In this document: positions 1-6,552 of the stretch, one piece after another
Position numbering within the stretch: the first letter of the stretch is position 1
How the letters are laid out: every line of letters starts with the position of its first letter
Assembly: GCA_021813225.1 (NCBI GenBank)
Contig: JAKALH010000077.1
Coordinates: 1 to 9,634, forward strand
Length of the DNA: 9,634 nucleotides
Source of the DNA: Chloroflexota bacterium
Lineage (GTDB): Bacteria; Chloroflexota; Anaerolineae; J036; Brachytrichaceae
Direction: 5' to 3'
Notes under the pieces: generated by a model
The model's database searches: none
Told to the model about the DNA's origin: nothing
Seen by the model: the letters and a program-made list of their open reading frames with translations, nothing else
Program-made: the position numbers and the translations under genes

Positions 1-67
1 GCACCTGCACGACTCGTTAACCATACATTATCGAACTCAAGAGGGACTTAAGGCAAAAGAATTTCGG

Positions 68-96
68 TTGATATGAATGGTTTGTTGTGTAATAAT
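68..96 (+). promoter_or_regulatory. Sigma70-like sequence on the plus strand
   Basis: TTGATA at 68-73 and AATAAT at 91-96 are separated by 17 bases and match the -35/-10 consensus at 10 of 12 positions. Transcription would begin near 103 and run toward the 3' end of the ABC gene, passing through the 223-256 hairpin. No convincing plus-strand reading frame follows; an ATG at 135 stops after six codons. It may drive a small RNA, or be a chance match in a relatively AT-rich stretch. Confidence 0.25.
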
Positions 97-222
97 GCCA
101 CCACGTTGAACCGCTCTAGTGAACGGCAGGCGCGATGGCATTCCGTATAAGGTGATATTTGTCGTGAGCAACAGCCTGCGCCTGCGCGGCAAGAAAATCT
201 AGGTGCGAATATACGTTTACGT

Positions 223-256
223 GTTGCGCGCTGCACCTGCAGGAGCAGCGCGCAAC
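223..256 (-). terminator. Strong inverted repeat, possible end-of-operon hairpin
   Basis: GTTGCGCGCTGC at 223-234 is the perfect reverse complement of GCAGCGCGCAAC at 245-256, giving a 12-bp GC-rich stem with a 10-base loop that contains the palindrome CCTGCAGG. It lies 74-107 bases beyond the stop of the ABC transporter gene, the last of the operon, which suits a terminator or a 3'-end-stabilising hairpin. No T-run follows directly on either strand (on the minus strand the first T-rich stretch is about 25-30 bases further), so it is not a textbook intrinsic terminator. It could act in both directions if a convergent gene lies to the left. Confidence 0.45.
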
Positions 257-329
257 GATATGAGATAGAACCTGCTTTCATGAACATGCATGTGCTCGCA
301 GGCGCATCTACCAGCAGCACACGACCAGT

Positions 330-2195
330 CTACGACCCTCTAAGCAAAGAAAGCGGGCTGAATCCGCGCCGCCGTCTCCTGGGTGGAAGCTCGCTCTCAC
401 CGGCAGCGCTCTCCTCATACGGCGACACCTCGTCAGGCATCTGGAACTGTAAGGTGTAAAGCCGGCGATACAGGCCCTCGCGCGCGATAAGTTCAGTGTG
501 AGTGCCCAGCTCCACCAGGCTGCCTTTATCAAGGACGGCGATGCGGTCTGCCACCTGCACGGTGCTTAACCGGTGCGCGATGATGATCGTCGTGCGACCG
601 CGCATCAGCCTTCCCAGCGCCTCCTGCACCAGTCCCTCGCTTTCGCTGTCCAGCGAGGATGTGGCCTCATCCAGCAGCAGGATACGCGGGTCTTTCAGCA
701 CCGCCCGCGCAATCGCGATGCGCTGGCGTTGACCGCCGCTCAGTTTGACGCCGCGCTCACCGACCAGCGTGTCATATCCTTGCGGCAGCTCGCTGACAAA
801 TTGATGTGCGTTGGCTGCTGTGGCGGCTGCAAACATCTCAGCTTCGCTGGCATCCAGCCTGCCGTACAGGATGTTCTCGCGCACACTGCCGCTGAACAAC
901 AGCGTATCCTGCGGCACGATGGCGATATTGTCTCGCAGGCTTTTAAGGGTAATACCGCGCAGGTCCGCGCCATCCAGCTTCACAGTGCCTGCGCTGGGAT
1001 CGTAGAAACGCGGTATCAGGTTAAACAGCGTGGACTTGCCGGCGCCGCTCGGGCCGACCAGCGCAAGGATTTCCCCCGGCGCGATCTGCAGGCAGATATC
1101 GCGGACGACATCGATCTTGTTTTCATAGGCAAATGAGACATTATCAAACGTGATGCCGCCCTGCGCGATGCCGATATCACGCGCATTGGTGGCATCGACG
1201 ACGTTGCTCTCGGTATCCAGTATGTCGAAGATGCGCCGTGTTGCGCCGATCGCTTCCTGGAACTGGGTGAAGACCGATACCAGGGTGCTGACTCCTGTCG
1301 CCACCAAGCCGCCATACAGCAGGAACGAGACCAGATCGCCCGCCTGCAGCCGCCCGGCCATCACTTCCTGCGAGCCGAACCACAGGATGCCGACCAGCGC
1401 AAAAAAGAACATCAGGCCGATAAGCGGTCCGAACGTCGCACGCAGGCGCGCCAGTCGCAGCGATGTCGTGAAAAAGCCTTTTGCAGCATGTTGATAACGG
1501 TCGACCTCGAAATCCTCCCGCCCGAAGGACTTCACCACGCGAACACCGCCGATGGCTTCTTCGGCGATGGCGTTCGTCTCCGCCAGATGATCCTGCACCT
1601 GTGTGGACAACGGCCTCAACGAGCGGCTGTAGAAACGGGCGATAAGCGTCGCGATGGGAAATACGATCAGCACGACGAGGGTCAATCGCCAGTTCGTCGC
1701 AACAATCAGAACGACGGCGCCAACCAGTGTCAGCACATTGCTCAGCAGGCTCGCCAGATTGTTCACAATGGCGACCCGCACGACGGAGATATCGGAAGCC
1801 AGGCGTGAAATCAACTCACCCGTACGCCGTGTTGCGAAGAAGCTCAAACCGAGCGATTGGATGTGCCGGTACACGTCCATCCGAATGTTCAGCGTCACAG
1901 CTTCGCCAGCGTATGTGACCAGGTACTGGCTGAAGATATCCGCAACGGCGCGCAACACGAACAAGCCAATCAAAATGCCGATGATATGCGCCGGGCTGAG
2001 GGTGCCCGGAGCGCCGGTCACCGAATTCACCAACTGCCCGCTGACCAGCGGGAAGAGCAGAAAAAGGCTGGAACTGACGATAAACAGGACCGCCGCAATG
2101 GCGACCTGCACACGGTAAGGTTTTACGTAGCGCAGCAGGCGCCGGTCGAAATCAAACCTGGCGCGCGGCCGGGCCGCGGTTGCATTCAAGCTCAT
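330..2195 (-). CDS. ABC exporter half-transporter, MsbA/multidrug-type (fused membrane and ATPase domains)
   Basis: This is a complete 621-residue ABC half-transporter that should homodimerise, or pair with another half, in the cytoplasmic membrane and use ATP to export a hydrophobic, lipid-linked or drug-like substrate. The membrane domain spans about residues 25-310, with hydrophobic helices near 30-50, 68-90, 145-165, 170-188, 255-275 and 285-305. The ATPase domain follows: A-loop Tyr357, Walker A GPSGAGKST at 381-389, Q-loop Gln429, signature LSGGQ at 485-489, Walker B ILLLDE at 505-510, D-loop SSLD at 513-516 and H-loop His541. All catalytic residues are present, so it should be active. 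The tail after about 585 is unusual, with an acidic stretch and then PPRRRRRG (604-611). The ATG at 2195 is the natural start and places the membrane domain at the usual distance, but no strong ribosome binding site precedes it. It is the last gene of the operon, 89 bp after the lipoprotein gene. The substrate cannot be told from sequence; the neighbours suggest an envelope component. Confidence 0.95.
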   Translation of the reverse strand: MSLNATAARPRARFDFDRRLLRYVKPYRVQVAIAAVLFIVSSSLFLLFPLVSGQLVNSVTGAPGTLSPAHIIGILIGLFVLRAVADIFSQYLVTYAGEAVTLNIRMDVYRHIQSLGLSFFATRRTGELISRLASDISVVRVAIVNNLASLLSNVLTLVGAVVLIVATNWRLTLVVLIVFPIATLIARFYSRSLRPLSTQVQDHLAETNAIAEEAIGGVRVVKSFGREDFEVDRYQHAAKGFFTTSLRLARLRATFGPLIGLMFFFALVGILWFGSQEVMAGRLQAGDLVSFLLYGGLVATGVSTLVSVFTQFQEAIGATRRIFDILDTESNVVDATNARDIGIAQGGITFDNVSFAYENKIDVVRDICLQIAPGEILALVGPSGAGKSTLFNLIPRFYDPSAGTVKLDGADLRGITLKSLRDNIAIVPQDTLLFSGSVRENILYGRLDASEAEMFAAATAANAHQFVSELPQGYDTLVGERGVKLSGGQRQRIAIARAVLKDPRILLLDEATSSLDSESEGLVQEALGRLMRGRTTIIIAHRLSTVQVADRIAVLDKGSLVELGTHTELIAREGLYRRLYTLQFQMPDEVSPYEESAAGESELPPRRRRRGFSPLSLLRGS

Positions 2196-2284
2196 CCAGT
2201 GATGCCCATCTTATCTTTTCAGACACTATCAAAAGAGACGGTGCGATTGTAAGACCGCCAGATGATGAATTCATGAGCGGCCAT
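2196..2284 (-). other. 89-bp gap before the ABC transporter gene
   Basis: This is the largest gap inside the gene cluster. No strong ribosome binding site, hairpin or convincing promoter is seen. An internal promoter for the ABC transporter is possible because the spacing is wider than at the other junctions, but no good -35/-10 pair is visible. Confidence 0.4.
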
Positions 2285-3256
2285 TCATGGCACCAGTTCG
2301 ATATGGCCCGCACGGTCAAAACGATACACCCACACGGGCGCATCGGCCCACTCATTGTTGCCGTCAAACACAACCGTCCCAAGCAGACCCTGATAACGAA
2401 TATGGCGAAGCGCATCCGCCACACCGGCACGTGACGGTCTGCCATGCGCAGCGATATCGGCGCGGATCGCCTGGAGAAGCACCTCGGTCGCATCGTACGC
2501 CGCAATGGAGCGCGGTTGCGGCGCTGCACCTCCCGATATGGCGGCAAAGCCGGATAATGCCGGCTCGGCTGACGGCAGGTCGGCAAGGGCCGGCGTCGCA
2601 GTCGCGAAGCACAGCCCGGCGGCGGATGCACTCAGCAGATGCGCCGCAGCGGGAGATTGAAAATCTGTCAGGCGCGCCAGCAGACCTGAGTCGATGCTCC
2701 CAACGTATGGTTGTGTCCACACCGACACGATCGGGCGAGCACCGCCCGGGCAACGCCCCAGCGCCTGATTCATCGCGCCCATCGGCGGCCCCATGCGAAA
2801 CACCAGCGGGTCAGCCGGGAGCCGGTCGGCAGCGACATCCGGGGCAAGGATGGCCATCTGCGACTCAGTGTACACGTGCAGTGCGGCGAGTGTGGTGTCG
2901 GCGCGAAAATGGCCGATTACGGCGACAACGGCGGGGTCAATCGTCACATTGTGTGCCACTTGTTCCGCGTAGGCGGCGTCTGCATTGTCGTTGTAGGCGA
3001 CAAAATCCACCTGATAGGCGCCAATTCCGCCGGCGGCGATCTGCTCCCGCAGCGCCAGGCGCATGGCCGGGAAAGCATCGTAGCCCACTTCGCGATATAC
3101 CCCTTCGAACGGCGCCACCAGGGCGATTTTGATCGTCGGTCGCGGGACAGCGCATGCAGCAAGCGCCAGCAGCATGCATACCGGCAACACCGCCGTCAAC
3201 AGGCGGCTCAGGCCGTGAGACACACTGCAAACCGGTCTGTGATCGCCCATGCTCAA
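2285..3256 (-). CDS. Substrate-binding lipoprotein, type-1 periplasmic-binding fold (Leu/Ile/Val-binding-like), compact
   Basis: The 323-residue product begins with a lipoprotein signal: a hydrophobic stretch at 18-34 and lipobox LAAC ending at Cys35, so it should be lipid-anchored outside the membrane. The mature part opens with the family's strand KIALVAPFEG (43-52), then VGYDAFPAMRLALRE (57-71), the VDFVAYNDNAD segment (83-93) and VVAVIGHF (110-117), matching the N-lobe of branched-chain amino-acid-binding proteins. The end, with AYDATEVLLQAI (253-264) and GLLGTVVFDGNNEW (290-303), matches their C-terminal lobe. With about 288 mature residues it is shorter than the roughly 340-370 usual in the family; the part between about 160 and 235 is reduced and divergent. 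Cys169 and Cys216 could form a disulfide. The start is TTG at 3256, overlapping the upstream stop as TTGA and 7 bases after GGAAG; an ATG at 3250 (Met3) is the alternative. No importer permease is present nearby, so ligand capture, sensing or a structural role are all open. Confidence 0.85.
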   Translation of the reverse strand: MSMGDHRPVCSVSHGLSRLLTAVLPVCMLLALAACAVPRPTIKIALVAPFEGVYREVGYDAFPAMRLALREQIAAGGIGAYQVDFVAYNDNADAAYAEQVAHNVTIDPAVVAVIGHFRADTTLAALHVYTESQMAILAPDVAADRLPADPLVFRMGPPMGAMNQALGRCPGGARPIVSVWTQPYVGSIDSGLLARLTDFQSPAAAHLLSASAAGLCFATATPALADLPSAEPALSGFAAISGGAAPQPRSIAAYDATEVLLQAIRADIAAHGRPSRAGVADALRHIRYQGLLGTVVFDGNNEWADAPVWVYRFDRAGHIELVP

Positions 3257-3263
3257 TGCTCAA
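3250..3263 (-). promoter_or_regulatory. Stop/start overlap with duplicated heptamer at the giant-protein/lipoprotein junction
   Basis: On the coding strand TTGAGCA occurs twice back to back. The second copy holds the TGA stop of the giant membrane protein and the overlapping TTG start of the lipoprotein (TTGA), and is followed directly by an alternative ATG at 3250. A GGAAG lies 7 bases before the TTG and 13 before the ATG, which favours the TTG and translational coupling of the two genes. Confidence 0.5.
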
Positions 3264-6200
3264 CTTCCGTGAGGACCAGCCTGCCGTCCGGTATGACCTT
3301 ACCGGCAACGACACCCGGCAGCCGGGCAAGGGTTTGTGGATCGTACCAGCCGACTGCCAGTTGATAACGCCCAGGCGGGACGCCCGCAAGATCAAGCCGG
3401 ACGGTGTCAGATACGATCTCGCCGGGCAGCCACATTCCCGTTGGATACATCCCGTCCAGAGTGTAGCGGTCTGACTGCAGCACAGGTTCAGCGCTCGACG
3501 CGGGAGCGAGGTGGACGAATAACTTGTAGTCGATTGACGGGGTCGTCACCGCCAACCAGTACAGCGTCAGGCGCAGGTTTTGCGTGGTGCTGATAAGGTC
3601 ATATCCCAGCAGACGGATATTGCCGCCAAATAGCGCATCTGCCGCATGTTGCGCCTGAGGCGGCGCGTAGGTATGGTCGACGATGATGGCATGAGGGAGA
3701 TTAGGCGCGTTGACGGTGTCCTGCGCGCGATTACCAACCAGGATCACTTCCCCGTCCGGTCGTTGATCGGAAACACGATACCAGCGCACCAGCAGCGTGT
3801 ATGGCTCGCCCGGGTTGAGCAGACCTTTTGTTTTAACGCATATGCCATCGCGCACCACTGCATCGCGCGACCATGACCAGGACGGCTCCAAACCAGCCTG
3901 CGGCTGAGCGTCAGCGCGCGCAATCTCGCGCCCATCGGCGCCGCGCATCAGAAACGACACCTGCAGGGCCGAGGCGATATCCCGCGTGCCTTGCCAGGCT
4001 GGTCTGAAGCACAAATCGTGATCGGTGGGCTGGTACCAATCCAGTGAACGCAGCACGATACCGTTCGGGAAAGTTCTGATCGGCTCCGGTTGATTGACAT
4101 CCGCCGAACCGGCTGGCGCATCGACCGACAGGCCCGCCAGGAACGGGCGCTCCAGCGCAGCCCCGCTCCGGTTCGTCGCCGTATAGATATTGCCGGCCGC
4201 GTCGCGCACAACCAGCTTGAGCAACAGCGGGCCGGGAAGAGCATCTGTAATGGCAACGTGCCGGCTCAGTGCCGGAGGACCGAATGTCAGGCTATGCGCA
4301 AATCGGAACAGATAGGCGAAGTATCCGCCGGAGGGCAGTTCCTGGTCGATGCCGACCTCGGCGGGAGTACGATCATCAAGCCATGTCGTAGACAGCGTGA
4401 ACACTTCACCGGCGCGTACTTGCGCCGGTGTGATGTGAGCACCCGTCAGGATGTATGACCGGCCGGTACTGGAAGTGTACGTGACCGGGGAACGGTGCAC
4501 AAACTGCCTGTTTCCGTAGTCGATGGTCAGCAACGACGCTGGCCGCGGACGATACACCAGCCGGTAACCCTGCCCTGCCAGTATCAGAAATACGATGCTT
4601 ACAGCGCCGTACAGCACACATCGCTGCCGGCTCGCCTCGCCATGACGTGACAGCACGATATAGGTGCCGGTTAATCCGACGAGTGCGATGAATCCCGCCA
4701 GCGATACGGCGTTGGCGGCGCGCTCAAGGTCTGTTCCGGTATAGCGCAGCAACACCTCATACTCGCCTTTCGGCAGACTGAGCATCGTCCAGCCGGAGCC
4801 TTGATATGCCGACACCGCAACGGATGTATACGAGCCTGCTGTCCCCACGGACGACATCGGCCTCGCACCCGCATGCCAGCCAGGCCAGTACAGCAACGGC
4901 AAAGTCATGGTCGCTTCATCGCTGTTGACCGTAATGCGCCACAACTGGCTCGCCGGTGACTTCTCGAGCAGTTCCGAAGCAGCCACATCTCCCGTCACTG
5001 GCAGCGCGCGGCGAGGTTGCCGCAGCAGGTCAGGCCCAACCGCCGGGCGAGGCTGGACGGTGCGCGGCAGGTACTCCGCCCGAATGGTTGTACCGATATT
5101 GCCGCTGAACCACTCATACAGTTGCAGTGTCGCCGGCGTGACATCTTCGGAGCGGATATCCAGGCGCTCATCGGGTATTCCCGGCAGTGCCAGCAGTAAC
5201 GCCATGAGTATCACTGCCAATGATGTCCACGCTGCTGCAACGGTTCGTGGCTTTGCTGTGCTGCCCTGATTGTCCGACGATGCCAGCACCGGCCAACGCG
5301 CGATATTGCCGATAAGCATGGCTGCAAAAACGGCCTGTACCGACAGGAACCGCCAGGGGAATTGTGCCAGCGGCAGAATCGCTGTGGCATCCCAGACCGG
5401 TTGCGACAGCGGGGTAATCATCAAGGTTGCCAGCACAAATAGCGCAAATAGCAGCAACGTGGCGGGGCGTTTGCTGTCATACCGCAACCATGCCAGCACA
5501 CCCAGGCCAACCAGCACAGCCTGCGGCAGGGCCATTGCAAAAGCGCCCAGCGAGTTGTCAACACTGTAATTAAAGACCGCACTCAGTTGTATCAGGTTCA
5601 GACTGCGAAAGTGGTTGTGGAAATCAAAATATCCGGTGGTTTGATTATTCAGTTGTACCGCGCCCGCTTCTCCCAGTGCCGGCGCCCAGAACCATGCGCT
5701 GATGATGGCTGCGAGTATGGCGGCGCCGGTCAGCCAGGCGCAAGCCGCCAGCGCGCTGCGAGATCCCTGCACCCGGAGGTGACGCCACAGACGAGCCGAG
5801 GCATACAAGACGATGAAAGGCGCGAAAATCAACGCGGACACATTGTGCGTCAGCACCAGTCCGGCCAGCCCGCCTGCCAGCGCCAGAGCAGCGCCCAGGC
5901 TTCTACCCGCCATGTTCCCGGTATTGCGAACGGTCGATTCGACACCGGCTATGTCGTCGATGGCCCACAGAATCAATGGATACCAGGCGAAAGCGAAAAA
6001 CTCCTGCAGCGAGTCGCCGCGCACATAGAGATTGACCAGGTGATAGGGGGTCAGTGTATAGGCAACTGTCGCAAGAAGTGTGCCGTTACGAGGCAGATGC
6101 CTGCGCGCGTACAGCCACATGCTGCCGGCAGCAGCAAACATCCCGGCCGTCTGGGTCAGCTTGATCGCCGTCAGCAGGTCAAAGCCGGTGAGATTCAGAA

Positions 6201-6510
6201 AAGCGGCCAGATAATACGGCAGGGCGGCATAGAAGTTGAAGAAGGGATAACCCAGACCAAATGCCGCGTCGGGCATCCAGCGCACCGGGAAAACGCCCGC
6301 CCGTAGTGCTGCGGCAAGTTCGAAGGTGCGCTGCAACAGAAAAGGGCTGTCGCCTCCCGCGTGGGTCTGGATGATGCCTGGCCCCAGCCATACAGGCGCA
6401 GACGCCAGAGCACAAACCAGTAAAACGAGGGCAGGAGCGATGTAATGATGATATGGCGGTTTATGCGATAACACCCCTGCTGATGGCGCCCTATGGTCGC
6501 TGGGAATCAT
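3253..6510 (-). CDS. Giant membrane protein, PTPS-related / YfhO-like GT-C-fold family, with long C-terminal ectodomain
   Basis: This 1085-residue multi-pass membrane protein resembles the family named '6-pyruvoyl-tetrahydropterin synthase-related membrane domain', which is GT-C-like and thought to glycosylate on the outer face using lipid-linked sugars. The name does not imply pterin synthesis. Recognisable marks are an acidic residue in the first external loop (HAGGDSPF, Asp54), RW at 77-78, GLGYPFFNFYAALPYY (85-100), YTLTPYHLVNLYVRGDSLQE (151-170) and QFPWRFLS (383-390). About a dozen hydrophobic helices fill 22-445. A first ectodomain (about 446-598) contains LPLLYWPGWHAG (537-548), typical of YfhO-like proteins. 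Two more helices (600-620 and 630-648) follow, then an unusually long second ectodomain (655-1085) with three apparent repeats of a beta-rich unit. The last of these resembles the end of the GT39 protein encoded at 8116. The start is ATG at 6510, without a clear Shine-Dalgarno, 42 bp after the surface-protein gene; the stop overlaps the lipoprotein start. Donor and acceptor are unknown. Confidence 0.88.
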   Translation of the reverse strand: MIPSDHRAPSAGVLSHKPPYHHYIAPALVLLVCALASAPVWLGPGIIQTHAGGDSPFLLQRTFELAAALRAGVFPVRWMPDAAFGLGYPFFNFYAALPYYLAAFLNLTGFDLLTAIKLTQTAGMFAAAGSMWLYARRHLPRNGTLLATVAYTLTPYHLVNLYVRGDSLQEFFAFAWYPLILWAIDDIAGVESTVRNTGNMAGRSLGAALALAGGLAGLVLTHNVSALIFAPFIVLYASARLWRHLRVQGSRSALAACAWLTGAAILAAIISAWFWAPALGEAGAVQLNNQTTGYFDFHNHFRSLNLIQLSAVFNYSVDNSLGAFAMALPQAVLVGLGVLAWLRYDSKRPATLLLFALFVLATLMITPLSQPVWDATAILPLAQFPWRFLSVQAVFAAMLIGNIARWPVLASSDNQGSTAKPRTVAAAWTSLAVILMALLLALPGIPDERLDIRSEDVTPATLQLYEWFSGNIGTTIRAEYLPRTVQPRPAVGPDLLRQPRRALPVTGDVAASELLEKSPASQLWRITVNSDEATMTLPLLYWPGWHAGARPMSSVGTAGSYTSVAVSAYQGSGWTMLSLPKGEYEVLLRYTGTDLERAANAVSLAGFIALVGLTGTYIVLSRHGEASRQRCVLYGAVSIVFLILAGQGYRLVYRPRPASLLTIDYGNRQFVHRSPVTYTSSTGRSYILTGAHITPAQVRAGEVFTLSTTWLDDRTPAEVGIDQELPSGGYFAYLFRFAHSLTFGPPALSRHVAITDALPGPLLLKLVVRDAAGNIYTATNRSGAALERPFLAGLSVDAPAGSADVNQPEPIRTFPNGIVLRSLDWYQPTDHDLCFRPAWQGTRDIASALQVSFLMRGADGREIARADAQPQAGLEPSWSWSRDAVVRDGICVKTKGLLNPGEPYTLLVRWYRVSDQRPDGEVILVGNRAQDTVNAPNLPHAIIVDHTYAPPQAQHAADALFGGNIRLLGYDLISTTQNLRLTLYWLAVTTPSIDYKLFVHLAPASSAEPVLQSDRYTLDGMYPTGMWLPGEIVSDTVRLDLAGVPPGRYQLAVGWYDPQTLARLPGVVAGKVIPDGRLVLTEVEH

Positions 6511-6536
6511 GGCGATTCAGGAATGCGGCCAGGCAG

Positions 6537-6550
6537 CCGCCGCATGGCGG
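6537..6550 (-). other. Short hairpin between surface-protein stop and giant-protein start
   Basis: CCGCC and GGCGG flank a four-base loop directly after the stop of the LysM protein gene and 27 bases before the next ATG. The five-base stem is GC-only but short, and an alternative pairing of the same GC-rich bases is possible. It may mark an attenuation or RNA-processing point inside the operon, or be chance. Confidence 0.2.
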
Positions 6551-6552
6551 TT

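Larger units (their letters stand above)
1..329. other. Non-coding stretch downstream of the operon, no gene recognised
   Basis: The minus-strand open frame at 48-320 gives a Cys/Arg/Ser-rich, compositionally odd translation that looks non-coding. On the plus strand, the frame starting at base 2 stays open from the window edge to TGA at 74-76 and reads HLHDSLTIHYRTQEG and onward to FRLI; this could be the last 24 codons of a convergent gene, but it is too short to support. No tRNA-like cloverleaf was recognised. The stretch holds the inverted repeat at 223-256 and the plus-strand promoter-like sequence at 68-96. Confidence 0.5.

Noticed and set aside
48..320. Minus-strand open frame (90 codons) downstream of the ABC gene
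   Set aside because: The translation is rich in Cys, Arg and Ser without a domain-like pattern, contains the inverted repeat, and has no ribosome binding site I could see.
573..1136. Plus-strand open frame (187 codons)
   Set aside because: It is opposite the highly conserved ATPase domain of the ABC transporter and is a shadow of that coding constraint.
2200..2260. Possible promoter for the ABC gene in the 89-bp gap (TTACAA and GATAGT on the minus strand)
   Set aside because: Only 3 of 6 and 4 of 6 consensus bases match, which is expected by chance in such a stretch.
2287..3132. Long plus-strand open frame (281 codons)
   Set aside because: It lies antisense to the binding-protein lipoprotein gene, and its translation is rich in Arg, Pro, His and Ser with no domain-like pattern, while the minus-strand frame has a clear lipobox and family motifs.
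5587..6306. Plus-strand open frame (239 codons)
   Set aside because: It is antisense to the membrane-spanning part of the giant protein; the Gln/Arg-rich translation is what the opposite strand of helix-coding sequence tends to give.
3253..6510. Possible pterin-biosynthesis function from the family name '6-pyruvoyl-tetrahydropterin synthase-related'
   Set aside because: The protein is a multi-pass membrane protein with a GT-C-like layout; no soluble PTPS fold or zinc-binding histidine triad is apparent, so the name is historical.
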